A DNA stretch of 64,000 bases from Streptomyces musisoli (GCF_016741855.1 NZ_JAERRH010000012.1:1-64000), one strand, 5' to 3'. Numbered from the stretch's first letter, positions 33,699-41,959 are shown. Program-made: numbers and translations. Notes: a model not told the origin generated them from the letters alone.

Positions 33699-34073
33699 AT
33701 TTCCTCCTTCTCGGACGTACATCTCCTGGCCCGGACTCGCCCCAGTCGGTGCTCAGCCGGGCAGGGATGGGAGAAGTGCTACGTCCTCGGGAAGGAGAGC
33801 GCCCGTACCCGGAGGCGCGCATCGCGCCCGAATCACCGGCGATCACCCCCGAGCGACAACCACTGGTCGCGCCTGACACGCATCACGCACAACCTTGCTG
33901 GACAGGCTTCACCGGCCGGCGAAGACCCCCCTGCCCTAGACCCGGCGCCACTGCCGCCGGCTCTGCTCGGTGGGGACCCAGAGTCTCCCGTGACCCGACC
34001 GGATGCCGGGGTGCGGGAATGGACCGAGCGTCGCCGATCGTGGTGCATTCTCGCCCCGGACACAAGGGGGTTC

Positions 34074-34246
34074 GTTACTGGCTAGTAACGGCCGGATAAC
34101 CGGAGGACGACCGGCCGGTCTCGGAGTGCGACCCTCGGTGGCAATCATGGGCAGAGCAAAGCCGTTGATCCCTGGACGAATCCAGACAGACCAACGGCTC
34201 TGATTTACTCCGAGTAACAGGAGTCGCGATTACCAAGATTTGGTAA
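34074..34246. promoter_or_regulatory. Cluster of three TTAC/GTAA palindromes
   Basis: GTTACTGGCTAGTAAC (34074-34089), TTACTCCGAGTAA (34205-34217) and TTACCAAGATTTGGTAA (34230-34246) all have perfect arms starting TTAC and ending GTAA. They may be binding sites for one regulator acting on the DUF6230 operon or on an unannotated transcript. Confidence 0.5.
34160..34200 (-). terminator. Terminator of the thioredoxin-TPR gene
   Basis: On the minus strand AGCCGTTG (34192-34199) pairs with CAACGGCT (34160-34167). An inner stem CTGGA-TTCG-TCCAG (34172-34185) has a UUCG loop. A short T run follows the outer stem. Confidence 0.7.
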
Positions 34247-34319
34247 AGCGCGGCCACCCTGGCGCCTTGTCGGCGAATCTTTCACCCCGGCATCACAAGC
34301 CGTGGCGTTTAGCGACTGG

Positions 34320-35291
34320 TCAGAACAACGCGCGCGCCAGCGCCCGGCGCGCCCCGATCACCCGCGGGTCCTCGGACCCCACGACCTCGAACAGCTCCAG
34401 CAACCGGAGCCGTACGGCGTCCCGGTCGTCGCCCGCCGTGCGCTGCACGGTCTCGATGAGCCGCCCGAAGGCGTCCTCGACATGACCGCCCACCAGGTCC
34501 AGATCGGCGGCGGCGATCTGCGCGGCGGCGTCCTTGGGCCGGTCGGCGGCCTCCTGACGCACCTTCTGCGGGTCCATACCCTGCACCCGCTGGAGCAACT
34601 CGGCCTGGGCCAGACCCAGTTTGGCCTCCGGGTGGGCCGGGTCGTCGGCCAGCACGTTCTGGTACGCCCGGACGGCCCCGCCCAGGTCGCCCGCGTCCAG
34701 CGCCTGCGCGGCGGCGTTCAGCGCCGCCTCGTGCGGACCCTCGACCGGCGCGGCCGCCGTGGCACCGCCCGGCTCGGCGTCCGGGTCGACGGCCAGACCG
34801 GTCAGCCCGAAGCGCTGCTCGGCGACCGTCACGAGCTGGTCCAGGGTCTGCCGGATCTGCTGCTCGTCGGCCGCCCCCTGGAAGAGCGGCAGCGCCTGGC
34901 CGGCGACGACGGCGAACACGGCCGGGATGCCCTGCACCCCGAACTGCTGCATCAGCATCTGGTTGGCGTCGACGTCGATCTTGGCGAGGAGGAAGCGCCC
35001 GTTGTACTCGACGGCCAGCCGCTCCAGGACCGGGCTCAGCTGCTTGCAGGGCTGACACCACTCGGCCCAGAAGTCGATGACGACGGGAACTTCGGCGGAG
35101 CGTTGCAGGACGTCCTGCTCGAACCCCGCCTCATCGACGTCGATGACGAGATCGGCCGGGGAGACGGCCCCCGTCCCGCCCTGCCGGGCGGCTTCGGCGC
35201 GCGTCTGCTCGGCCTTGGCCTTGGCCTCCTGGGCCGCCTTGACCGCGGCGAGATCGACGACACCGCTCATGGACATGTTCCGTGGCTGCAT
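34320..35291 (-). CDS. Thioredoxin-domain protein with C-terminal TPR (CnoX/YbbN-like)
   Basis: This 323-residue protein has an N-terminal helix (1-50), a thioredoxin domain (about 50-160) with the redox motif WAEWCQPCKQLSP, and a TPR_20-type helical region (about 190-320). E. coli CnoX is a chaperedoxin that guards proteins and works with GroEL. The intact CxxC here (CQPC) suggests redox activity is kept, unlike E. coli CnoX which has SxxC. ATG 35291 has GGGGGAGGA 7 nt upstream; ATGs at residues 6 and 8 lack it. It is divergent from a TetR gene. Confidence 0.88.
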   Translation of the reverse strand: MQPRNMSMSGVVDLAAVKAAQEAKAKAEQTRAEAARQGGTGAVSPADLVIDVDEAGFEQDVLQRSAEVPVVIDFWAEWCQPCKQLSPVLERLAVEYNGRFLLAKIDVDANQMLMQQFGVQGIPAVFAVVAGQALPLFQGAADEQQIRQTLDQLVTVAEQRFGLTGLAVDPDAEPGGATAAAPVEGPHEAALNAAAQALDAGDLGGAVRAYQNVLADDPAHPEAKLGLAQAELLQRVQGMDPQKVRQEAADRPKDAAAQIAAADLDLVGGHVEDAFGRLIETVQRTAGDDRDAVRLRLLELFEVVGSEDPRVIGARRALARALF

Positions 35292-35400
35292 GCGTCTATC
35301 CTCCCCCGATCCCGCGCCTGAGTGAAAAAAGCGATGTGCGGCGCCGGGTCCCCACCCCACGCCTATCGGTCGTCGCCCGCGTACGTCCCTCGCGAGCTTT

Positions 35401-35417
35401 CGCTACGAGTCGTAGCG
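35401..35417. promoter_or_regulatory. 17-bp palindrome CGCTACGAGTCGTAGCG, probable TetR operator
   Basis: Perfect 8-bp arms surround one central G. It lies in the 210-bp gap between the divergent thioredoxin and TetR genes, 85 bp before the TetR start, a typical TetR-family site. Confidence 0.65.
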
Positions 35418-35489
35418 TAATACCAGGAGGACACCGCGCGGTACCACGCCTCGGTGATCTCCCTCACGACGCCACACGACCCGCCGGTT

Positions 35490-35495
35490 TATGGT
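35490..35495 (+). promoter_or_regulatory. Leaderless -10 box of the TetR gene
   Basis: TATGGT ends 6 nt before ATG 35502, and no purine-rich ribosome-binding site is present. Confidence 0.5.
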
Positions 35496-35501
35496 CATGG
35501 G

Positions 35502-36125
35502 ATGCAGAGCCGCACCCCCGCCAGCCGTACCGGACGCCCGCGCAGCGCGGCCGCCGACACCGCGATCCTGGCCGCGACCCGGGAGGCTCTGGTCGAGCTG
35601 GGCTGGTCCAAGCTCACGCTGGGAGATGTGGCGACGCGGGCGGGGGTCGCGAAGACCACCCTCTACCGCCGCTGGGCGGGCAAGAACGAGCTGGTCGTGG
35701 ACGCGGTCGCGGAACTCTTCGACGAACTGGAACTGCCCGACCGGGGCAGCCTCGCCGCCGACATCGAGGGCGTGGTGCTCCAGTTCGCGGCCATCCTGGC
35801 CCGTCCGGAGGCGAAGAGCGGCCTGATGGCGGTGGTCGCCGAGTCCACCCGCGACGACGCGCTGCGCGAGCGCATCCGCGACTCCATCGTGGAGCGCCAG
35901 ATGTGTCTGGTTCTGGAGGGCCGCGCGCGGGCCCAGCTGCGGGGCGAACTCCCCCCGGAGCCCGATCCGCGGGAGTCCGCCCGAACCGTGGACCTGATCT
36001 TCGACATGGTGGCGGGTGCGGTGGTCCACCGCACCCTGGTGAGCGGCAAACCGGCGGACGAGGAGTGGGTACGCGACTTCACCCGGGTCCTGCTGCTGGG
36101 CCTCTCCGGCGCCGCGGCGGACTGA
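35502..36125 (+). CDS. TetR/AcrR-family regulator
   Basis: This 207-residue protein has a TetR HTH (ILAATREALVELGWSKLTLGD, VATRAGVAKTTLYRRWAGKNELV). Its C-terminal TetR_C domain (about 85-200) contains GELPPEPDPRESARTVDLIFDMV, as in many Streptomyces regulators. The N-terminal tail is basic. The ligand and the targets are unknown. Likely targets are its own promoter and possibly the divergent gene through the palindrome at 35401. The convergent icmA gene is less likely to be controlled from here. Confidence 0.87.
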   Translation: MQSRTPASRTGRPRSAAADTAILAATREALVELGWSKLTLGDVATRAGVAKTTLYRRWAGKNELVVDAVAELFDELELPDRGSLAADIEGVVLQFAAILARPEAKSGLMAVVAESTRDDALRERIRDSIVERQMCLVLEGRARAQLRGELPPEPDPRESARTVDLIFDMVAGAVVHRTLVSGKPADEEWVRDFTRVLLLGLSGAAAD

Positions 36126-36215
36126 GCCGGAGATCACCCGGACGGGGTACGCGGGTCGGCGGCCCGGGGGCAGCACGGCCGGACTGCTGGGAAACGGCAC
36201 CGGCGGCCCGGCACG

Positions 36216-36268
36216 GGCGGACGCGGACCCGGACCCCCGGCGCCCCGTACAGGCGGACGCGGACCCGG
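36216..36268. repeat. 17-bp direct repeat between TetR and icmA
   Basis: GGCGGACGCGGACCCGG occurs at 36216-36232 and 36252-36268. The surrounding gap (36126-36335) contains GC-rich inverted repeats but no recognisable gene or clean terminator. Confidence 0.55.
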
Positions 36269-36335
36269 GCCGTCCCCCCGGCGGGAAGCCGGAGGGACGC
36301 GCCGGTCGTGCGTCCCCCGTTCGCTCCGTTCGCCC

Positions 36336-38036
36336 TCAGAAGCCGGCCGGCTCCGTGTACACCCCCCACTCGTCCCGCAGCACCCCGCAGATCTCGCCCA
36401 GCGTGGCCTCGGCGCGGACGGCGTCCAGCATCGGCTCGATCATGTTCGCGCCCGACCGGGCGGCGGCCAGCATCCCGTCCAGCGCGGCACGCACCGCGGC
36501 CTCGTCCCGGGCGGCCTTGCGCTCGGCGAGCACCCGCACCTGCTCCCGCTCCACCTCGTGGCTGACCCGCAGGATCTCCAGGTCCCCGGTGACGGATCCG
36601 GTGGCCACGTTGACGCCGACGACCCGCTTCTCGCCCTTTTCCAGGGACTGCTGGTAGCGGAACGCCGACTCGGCGATCTCACCGGTGAACCAGCCGTCCT
36701 CGATCCCGCGCAGGATGCCGGAGGTGATCGGCCCGATCGGGTGCTGCCCGTCCGGGTGCGCCCGCAGGCCCCGCTCCTTGATCTGCTCGAAGATCTTCTC
36801 CGCGTCCGCCTCGATCCGGTCCGTCAGCTGCTCGACGTACCACGCGCCGCCCAGCGGATCGGCCACGTTGGCGACCCCGGTCTCCTCCATCAGCACCTGC
36901 TGGGTGCGCAGCGCGATCTCCGCGGCCTGCTCGCTCGGCAGCGCGAGGGTCTCGTCCAGGGCGTTGGTGTGCAGCGAGTTGGTGCCGCCGAGCACGGCGG
37001 CCAGCGCCTCCACGGCCGTACGCACCACGTTGTTGTACGGCTGCTGCGCGGTCAGCGACACACCGGCCGTCTGCGTGTGGAACCGCAGCCACTGCGCCTT
37101 GTCGCTCTTCGCGCCGTACACCTCCCGCATCCAGCGGGCCCAGATGCGCCGGGCCGCCCGGAACTTGGCGATCTCCTCGAAGAAATCCACGTGGGCGTCG
37201 AAGAAGAAGGACAGGCCGGGAGCGAACACGTCGACGTCGAGACCGCGGCTGAGCCCCAGCTCCACGTACCCGAAGCCGTCCGCCAGCGTGTAGGCCAGCT
37301 CCTGCGCGGCCGTGGCCCCGGCCTCGCGGATGTGGTAGCCGGAGACGGACAGCGGCTTGTACGCGGGGATGCCCGCCGCACAGTGCTCCATCAGGTCGCC
37401 GATCAACCGCAGATGGGGCTCCGGCTGGAAGAGCCACTCCTTCTGCGCGATGTACTCCTTGAAGATGTCGGTCTGGAGGGTCCCGTTGAGCACCCGCGGA
37501 TCGACGCCCTGGCGCTCGGCGGCGACCAGGTACATGCAGAAGACCGGCACGGCCGGCCCGCTGATGGTCATGGAGGTGGTCACATCCCCCAGCGGGATGT
37601 CCTTGAAGAGCACCTCCATGTCGGCGGCCGAGTCGATGGCGACGCCGCAGTGCCCGACCTCGCCGAGCGAGCGCGGGTCGTCGGAGTCGCGCCCCATCAG
37701 CGTCGGCATGTCGAAGGCGACGGACAGGCCCCCGCCACCGGCGGCGAGGATCATCTTGTACCGCTCGTTGGTCTGCTCGGCGTTGCCGAAGCCGGCGAAC
37801 TGCCTGATCGTCCAGGTACGCCCGCGGTAGCCGGTCGGATGCAGCCCGCGCGTGTAGGGGTACTCCCCCGGCCAGCCGATCCGCTCGAATCCCTCGTACG
37901 TGTCACCGGGCCGGGGTCCGTACACCGGCTCCACCGGGTCGCCGGAGAGCGTGGTGAAGTCCGCGTCGCGCTTGCGTGCGGCGTCGTAACGGGCCTGCCA
38001 GCGCCGGCGGCCCTCCTCGATGGCGTGAGCGTCCAT
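36336..38036 (-). CDS. icmA: Isobutyryl-CoA mutase large subunit IcmA
   Basis: This 566-residue enzyme is the catalytic subunit that uses adenosylcobalamin to interconvert isobutyryl-CoA and n-butyryl-CoA. The chain matches the methylmalonyl-CoA mutase TIM barrel. Phe80 (RQFAGFG) and Gln198 (EYIAQKE) replace the Tyr and Arg that bind the methylmalonyl carboxylate, and they are the diagnostic isobutyryl residues. The length equals known IcmA, and no C-terminal B12 domain is present, so a separate IcmB encoded elsewhere is needed. The ATG lies 7 nt after a TAAATT box inside a perfect palindrome, implying tight control. It feeds butyryl and methylmalonyl precursors to valine catabolism and polyketides. 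Confidence 0.95.
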   Translation of the reverse strand: MDAHAIEEGRRRWQARYDAARKRDADFTTLSGDPVEPVYGPRPGDTYEGFERIGWPGEYPYTRGLHPTGYRGRTWTIRQFAGFGNAEQTNERYKMILAAGGGGLSVAFDMPTLMGRDSDDPRSLGEVGHCGVAIDSAADMEVLFKDIPLGDVTTSMTISGPAVPVFCMYLVAAERQGVDPRVLNGTLQTDIFKEYIAQKEWLFQPEPHLRLIGDLMEHCAAGIPAYKPLSVSGYHIREAGATAAQELAYTLADGFGYVELGLSRGLDVDVFAPGLSFFFDAHVDFFEEIAKFRAARRIWARWMREVYGAKSDKAQWLRFHTQTAGVSLTAQQPYNNVVRTAVEALAAVLGGTNSLHTNALDETLALPSEQAAEIALRTQQVLMEETGVANVADPLGGAWYVEQLTDRIEADAEKIFEQIKERGLRAHPDGQHPIGPITSGILRGIEDGWFTGEIAESAFRYQQSLEKGEKRVVGVNVATGSVTGDLEILRVSHEVEREQVRVLAERKAARDEAAVRAALDGMLAAARSGANMIEPMLDAVRAEATLGEICGVLRDEWGVYTEPAGF

Positions 38037-38043
38037 GCCTTCG

Positions 38044-38068
38044 AATTTACTAGGACGTCCTAGTAAAT
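38044..38068. promoter_or_regulatory. Perfect 24-bp palindrome over the icmA promoter
   Basis: Bases 38045-38068 are fully self-complementary, with arm ATTTACTAGGAC. On the minus strand TAAATT (38044-38049) ends 7 nt before the icmA ATG, so a bound repressor would cover the -10 box of a leaderless promoter. Confidence 0.8.
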
Positions 38069-38111
38069 GTCGATGGCTGACCGCCGTACGGCTTCCGTAC
38101 GGCGGTCCGCG

Positions 38112-38450
38112 CTACGCCTTGGCGACGGCCGGGGACTGCTCGCCGGCCCGGGCGTCCAGCTCGCGGCTGATCGTCCGCTCGACGAAGAAGGCGGCGGTGG
38201 GGATGGTGCCCGCGAGCAGCACCCACAGCTGCTTGCCGACCGGCCACTTCGCCTTGGAGCCCAGGTCGAAGGCGAAGATCAGGTAGACGACGTACAGCCA
38301 GCCGTGGGCGATGGCGACGACCCGGGTGAAGTCGGCGGCACCGTCGACGTCCAGCCCGTACTTCGCGATCATGCTCAGGCACAGCAGCACCAGCAGGACA
38401 CCGGTGGTGTAGGCCATCACGCGGTAGCGGGTCAGCACGCTCTTTTTCAT
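38112..38450 (-). CDS. DUF3817 membrane protein (first copy)
   Basis: This 112-residue protein has three to four helices (VMAYTTGVLLVLLCLSMIA, AIAHGWLYVVYLIFAFDLG, LWVLLAGTIPTAAFFVER) and the family features HGWLYVVY and KW. Its function is unknown; some relatives are annotated as YdzA-like. ATG 38450 fits TACGCT (complement of 38458-38463) 7 nt upstream, a leaderless start. An in-frame GTG six codons earlier is less likely. A paralogue is encoded at 41956. It follows the MarR gene on the same strand. Confidence 0.82.
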   Translation of the reverse strand: MKKSVLTRYRVMAYTTGVLLVLLCLSMIAKYGLDVDGAADFTRVVAIAHGWLYVVYLIFAFDLGSKAKWPVGKQLWVLLAGTIPTAAFFVERTISRELDARAGEQSPAVAKA

Positions 38451-38457
38451 GGAGTCG

Positions 38458-38463
38458 AGCGTA
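38458..38463 (-). promoter_or_regulatory. Leaderless -10 box of the DUF3817 gene
   Basis: On the minus strand TACGCT ends 7 nt before ATG 38450, with no ribosome-binding site between. Confidence 0.45.
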
Positions 38464-38493
38464 ACCACCCGTTCCGGGAGATCTTGCCCCGGG

Positions 38494-39000
38494 TCACTCC
38501 TCGAAGTCGTGTGCCGAGATGCGCAGCGGACGGAGCATCGCGAAGATCTCCTGGCACTCCTCCGCGTCGTACGCCCCGAGTCCGAAATCCATGGCCATCA
38601 GGTCGCGGGTCGCCGCGTCGACCACCTCACGGCCCTTGGCGGTGATGACGGCGAGGGTGCCGCGGCCGTCGTTGGGGTTGGGGCGCTTGGCCACCAGCCC
38701 GGACTTCACCAGCCGGTCCACGGTGTTCGTCACCGACGTGGGATGCACCATCAGCCGCTCGCCGATCTTGGACATCGGCAGTTCCCCGGCCTTGGAGAAG
38801 GTGAGCAGCACCAGCGCCTCGTAGCGGGCGAACGTCAGCCCGTACGGTTTGACCACCGCGTCCACCTCGGCGAGCAGGATCTGGTGGGCGCGCATGATCG
38901 AGGTGATCGCCGCCATGGACGGCACCTTCCCCCAGCGCTGCTTCCAGAGTTCGTCGGCGCGCGCGATGGGGTCGAACGGGAGGCTGAGAGGCTTCGGCAC
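38494..39000 (-). CDS. MarR-family regulator
   Basis: This 168-residue winged-helix protein has core segments YGLTFARYEALVLLTFSKAG, LPMSKIGERLMVHPTSVTNTVDRLVKSGLV and the wing RPNPNDGRGTLAVITAKG. MarR dimers usually repress nearby genes and release on binding small phenolics or other ligands. The GTG start at 39000 follows TAGGGT (complement of 39009-39014) by 8 nt, a leaderless layout. It stands between an MFS gene upstream and DUF3817 downstream on the same strand. The palindrome at the icmA promoter is a possible but untested target. Confidence 0.88.
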   Translation of the reverse strand: MPKPLSLPFDPIARADELWKQRWGKVPSMAAITSIMRAHQILLAEVDAVVKPYGLTFARYEALVLLTFSKAGELPMSKIGERLMVHPTSVTNTVDRLVKSGLVAKRPNPNDGRGTLAVITAKGREVVDAATRDLMAMDFGLGAYDAEECQEIFAMLRPLRISAHDFEE

Positions 39001-39008
39001 GTCATCAG

Positions 39009-39014
39009 ACCCTA
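39009..39014 (-). promoter_or_regulatory. Leaderless -10 box of the MarR gene, next to palindrome ACCGGCCGGT
   Basis: TAGGGT on the minus strand ends 8 nt before GTG 39000. The 10-bp palindrome ACCGGCCGGT (39014-39023) overlaps its upstream edge and could be an autoregulatory site. Confidence 0.45.
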
Positions 39015-39033
39015 CCGGCCGGTCATATGCCGG

Positions 39034-40275
39034 TCAGCTCCGTCTCGGGTTTCGGTCACCGGCCGGATCCCCGCCGGCCGCCCGGACGGCGAGGGCGAGT
39101 CCGCAGGAACACAGGGTGCCGAGGGCGCCGGCGCCGGCCACGGCCGCCCGCACCCCCACCGCCTGCGCCGCCACCCCGGCCAGCGCCATCCCCACGCCCT
39201 GCACGGTCATCAGCCCGGCACTCAGCACGGTCATGGCCCGCCCGCGCAGCTCGTCCGGCACCGCCCGCACGAACCACTGGTCGAGTCCCAGGGTGTACGC
39301 CGAACCGGCTCCGGACACCAGCAGGAGCAGCAGGGACACGGCGAGCCCGGGGCGCAGGGCGTAACCGAGGTACGGCAGCAGGGACAGGCAGAGCAGCAAA
39401 AGCGCGAGGCGTTCCCGGGCCGAGGGCCGCAGCCGGGCGCCGGCGTACAGCTCGCCGGCCACGGTGCCGACGGGCAGGGCGCACATGAGCAGGCCGAGGC
39501 CGGCCGGACCGCTGCCGAGGCCGGCGGCGTACGGCGCGGCCAGGGCCTCGGGGACGACGGAGAACGCCGGCGGGACCCAGAAGAGGAGGAGCAGCAGCCG
39601 GATCCGGGGGTGGGCGAGCAGCGTCCGCAGGCCGGGCGGGGTGCCGGTCCGGCCGTGGGCGCGGGCGGGGCGGCGCCGGGTGCCGAGGCGGAGCAGGGCG
39701 GCCGAGGCGAGGAAGGTGCCGACGGTGATCAGAAGGGCGTGGCGGGGATTGACGGCGGTGAGGAGCAGTCCGCCGAGGCCGTAGCCGACGAGCAGGGCGC
39801 TCTGGGCGACGATCCGCAGCAGGGAGCGGCCGAGCACGAACAGGTCGCCGTCGCCGAGGACGTCGGCGAGGGTGGCCATGCGGGTTCCGGAGAAGACCGG
39901 GGAGACGACGGCGAGAAGGCAGCGCAGCGCGAGCAGGGCGCCGATGCCGGTGCCGGGGGCCGTCATCACGGCCACGCAGCCCGCGCAGACCAGGTCGCAG
40001 GCGACGAGCACCCGGCGGGCGGGGAAGCGGTCGGCGACGGGGGCGAGCAGCGTGCCGCCGAGGGCGTACGGCAGGAAGCCGAGGGCGAAGGTGAGCGCGC
40101 TCAGCAGGGGTGAGCCGGTGCGGTCGTAGACGAGGACGGAGAGGGCGACCTCGCTGACGATCACCCCGAGCATGGACAGGACGTGCGCGGCGAAGACGGC
40201 CCGGAACTCGGGCACGGCGAAGACACGGCCGTATCCGGCGGGGCGCGCCGGGGCCGACTGGGGCGGTGCGGACAT
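39034..40275 (-). CDS. MFS transporter (12-helix type)
   Basis: This 413-residue membrane protein has a motif A-like PVADRFPARRVLVACDLV after helix 2 and about 12 helices, close to the bacterial MFS_3/enterobactin-exporter-like group. The central loop (GTRRRPARAHGRTGTPPG) is basic and cytoplasmic. ATG 40275 is accepted by homology of the N-terminus, since no clear ribosome-binding site precedes it. Divergent from an ArsR-like regulator, it is probably an exporter controlled by that protein. The substrate is unknown. Confidence 0.84.
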   Translation of the reverse strand: MSAPPQSAPARPAGYGRVFAVPEFRAVFAAHVLSMLGVIVSEVALSVLVYDRTGSPLLSALTFALGFLPYALGGTLLAPVADRFPARRVLVACDLVCAGCVAVMTAPGTGIGALLALRCLLAVVSPVFSGTRMATLADVLGDGDLFVLGRSLLRIVAQSALLVGYGLGGLLLTAVNPRHALLITVGTFLASAALLRLGTRRRPARAHGRTGTPPGLRTLLAHPRIRLLLLLFWVPPAFSVVPEALAAPYAAGLGSGPAGLGLLMCALPVGTVAGELYAGARLRPSARERLALLLLCLSLLPYLGYALRPGLAVSLLLLLVSGAGSAYTLGLDQWFVRAVPDELRGRAMTVLSAGLMTVQGVGMALAGVAAQAVGVRAAVAGAGALGTLCSCGLALAVRAAGGDPAGDRNPRRS

Positions 40276-40365
40276 GCGGGGCAGCGTGCCCGGTGCGGAA
40301 GGTCCCGCCGTAAAGTTTCGTCCTGGCCCGAATCTTCCGGCGCGGGCCCGTCGAGAGGCGACCTT

Positions 40366-40500
40366 GCCCTCGCCACGCGCTGTGCGGGGGCGGCCGTGCC
40401 CTCGCCGTGCGCTGTACGGGGGCGGCCGTGCCCTCGCCATGTGCTGTGCGGGGGCGACCATGCCCTCGCCGTGCGCTGTACGGGGGCGGCCGTGCCCTCG
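40366..40500. repeat. Four 32-bp tandem repeats plus a partial fifth
   Basis: Units start at 40366, 40398, 40430 and 40462 with GCCCTCGCC, and a partial unit starts at 40494. Units 2 and 4 are identical; units 1 and 3 differ at a few bases. They fill much of the 390-bp gap between the MFS and ArsR-like genes. That gap has no credible gene. Confidence 0.88.
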
Positions 40501-40666
40501 TGCCCGCGCCGTACCGTCTCGGCGACCGCGCTCGTGCCGGCGCGGCCCGCGCCCCACCGGTGCGCGAAGGGGCGGCGCGGGAGACGGTGCGTGTCCGGGG
40601 AGCGCGGGCCGCCATGGATCCTCAGCCGGGCCGACGGTCCCGGCCCGGCCCGTCAGGGAGGTGTTC

Positions 40667-41647
40667 GTGCCCTCGCTTCTCCGCTTCGGCGAGGACGACT
40701 TCCTGCGCTGCCGGTTCGCGGTGTCGCCGCTCTGGGAGACGCAGGAGGCGGTACGGACGCTGAAGCGTCCGGACCGGCACGGGTACCACGCCCCCTGGCT
40801 GCGGCGGATCCGTACGGCGGCGGCCGGTCTCGACCTCGCCGCGCTGTGGCTGCTGATGCCCCGGCGGGGACACTCGCCGGACTGGCTCGGTCCGCCGCCG
40901 CTCGGCCCGGCCGCCACGTTCGAGGAGGAGATCGCGGCCGTACGGGCGTCCGACCCCGAGGCGGCCCGCGAGGACACCGCCCGCTCGCTGGCCTGCACCC
41001 CGGGCGCGCCGGAGTCGGCGCTGGGCCGGGCCTGGCTGGCGGATCCGGTAGGGATGGTGCGGGAGCTGGCGGACGCCCTGGAGGAGGCCTGGCGGGTGCT
41101 GGTCGAGCCGGACTGGCCCCGGCTGCGGGTCCTGCTGGAGGCGGACGTGGCCTTCCACTCCCGGCGGCTGGCCGAGGTGGGGCTCGGCAGGCTGCTGCCG
41201 GAGCTGGACGCGCGGCTGTCCTGGAACGGCCGGACGCTGACGCTCGCGCGGCACGGCGAGTACGCCCGCGACCTCGGCGGCCAGGGGCTGGTGCTGATGC
41301 CGAGCGTGTTCTCGTGGCCGGACGTCGTCACCGGTTTCGAGCCCCCCTGGCAGCCCACGCTGGTCTACCCGGCCCGCGGCATCGCCGGCCTGTGGACCGC
41401 GGCCGGCGCCCGGGTCCCCGAGGCGCTGGTACGGCTGCTGGGCCGGAACCGGGCGGCGGTGCTGACCGCGCTGGACGAACCGGCGACGACGTCGGCGCTG
41501 GCGCACCGCCTGGGGCTGGCCGCGTCATCGGTGTCGGCCCACCTGACGGTGCTGCGCGACGCGGGCCTGCTGACCGCGCGGCGGTACGGCCACCATGTGC
41601 TGTACGAGCGGACGCCGCTGGGCGCGGCGCTGGCGTCGGGGGACTGA
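40667..41647 (+). CDS. ArsR-type winged-helix regulator with large N-terminal domain (DUF5937-like)
   Basis: This 326-residue protein has an N-terminal alpha/beta region of about 240 residues (FAVSPLWETQEAVRTLKRPDR, then EADVAFHSRRLAEVGLGRLLPELD) resembling DUF5937. The C-terminal HTH is RLLGRNRAAVLTALDEPATTS, ALAHRLGLAASSVSAHLTVLRDAGLL, with wing TARRYGHHVLYERT. GTG 40667 has AGGGAGG 5 nt upstream; GTG 40661 lies inside that site. It probably regulates the divergent MFS gene, and the tandem repeats between them could be part of the control region. Confidence 0.83.
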   Translation: MPSLLRFGEDDFLRCRFAVSPLWETQEAVRTLKRPDRHGYHAPWLRRIRTAAAGLDLAALWLLMPRRGHSPDWLGPPPLGPAATFEEEIAAVRASDPEAAREDTARSLACTPGAPESALGRAWLADPVGMVRELADALEEAWRVLVEPDWPRLRVLLEADVAFHSRRLAEVGLGRLLPELDARLSWNGRTLTLARHGEYARDLGGQGLVLMPSVFSWPDVVTGFEPPWQPTLVYPARGIAGLWTAAGARVPEALVRLLGRNRAAVLTALDEPATTSALAHRLGLAASSVSAHLTVLRDAGLLTARRYGHHVLYERTPLGAALASGD

Positions 41648-41665
41648 CGGCCGCGCCGCGACGGG

Positions 41666-41959
41666 CTAACCGGCGAGGTGCCGCTCGACCGTCTCCACCT
41701 TGGAGGTGAGCCCGTCGGTCACTCCGGGCCGGATGTCGGCCTTGAGGACGAGCGAGACGCGCGGCGCCCGTGCCTCCACGGCGGCCACGGCCCGCCTGAC
41801 GACGTCCATGACCTCGTCCCACTCACCCTCGATGGAGGTGAACATGGCGTCCGTGCGGTGGGGCAGACCCGACGCGCGGACCACGCGCACGGCGTCTGCG
41901 ACGTACTCCCCCACGTCCTCACCGACACCGAGGGGCGTCACGGAGAAGGCGACGATCAT
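41666..41959 (-). CDS. MTH1187-family thiamine-binding protein
   Basis: This 97-residue ferredoxin-like-fold protein reads MIVAFSVTPLGVGEDVGEYVADAV, with YMTSIEGE-like MFTSIEGEWDEVMDVVRRA. Members of the MTH1187/YkoF family bind thiamine or HMP. The ATG overlaps the stop of the DUF3817 gene (ATGA). A physiological link between the two is not known. Confidence 0.85.
   Translation of the reverse strand: MIVAFSVTPLGVGEDVGEYVADAVRVVRASGLPHRTDAMFTSIEGEWDEVMDVVRRAVAAVEARAPRVSLVLKADIRPGVTDGLTSKVETVERHLAG

Larger units (their letters stand above)
33699..34319. other. Non-coding stretch of 620 bp with several palindromes
   Basis: No ORF here has ribosome-binding, codon or family support. It holds the DUF6230 promoter region on the minus strand, the palindrome cluster at 34074-34246 and the thioredoxin-gene terminator at 34160-34200. 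The A+T content rises after 34060. Confidence 0.6.

Noticed and set aside
33699..34319. Small ORFs of 60-124 codons
   Set aside because: No ribosome-binding site, no family and poor GC3 pattern.
40366..40500. CRISPR-like array
   Set aside because: The 32-bp units are directly adjacent with no unique spacers, and no cas genes are near.
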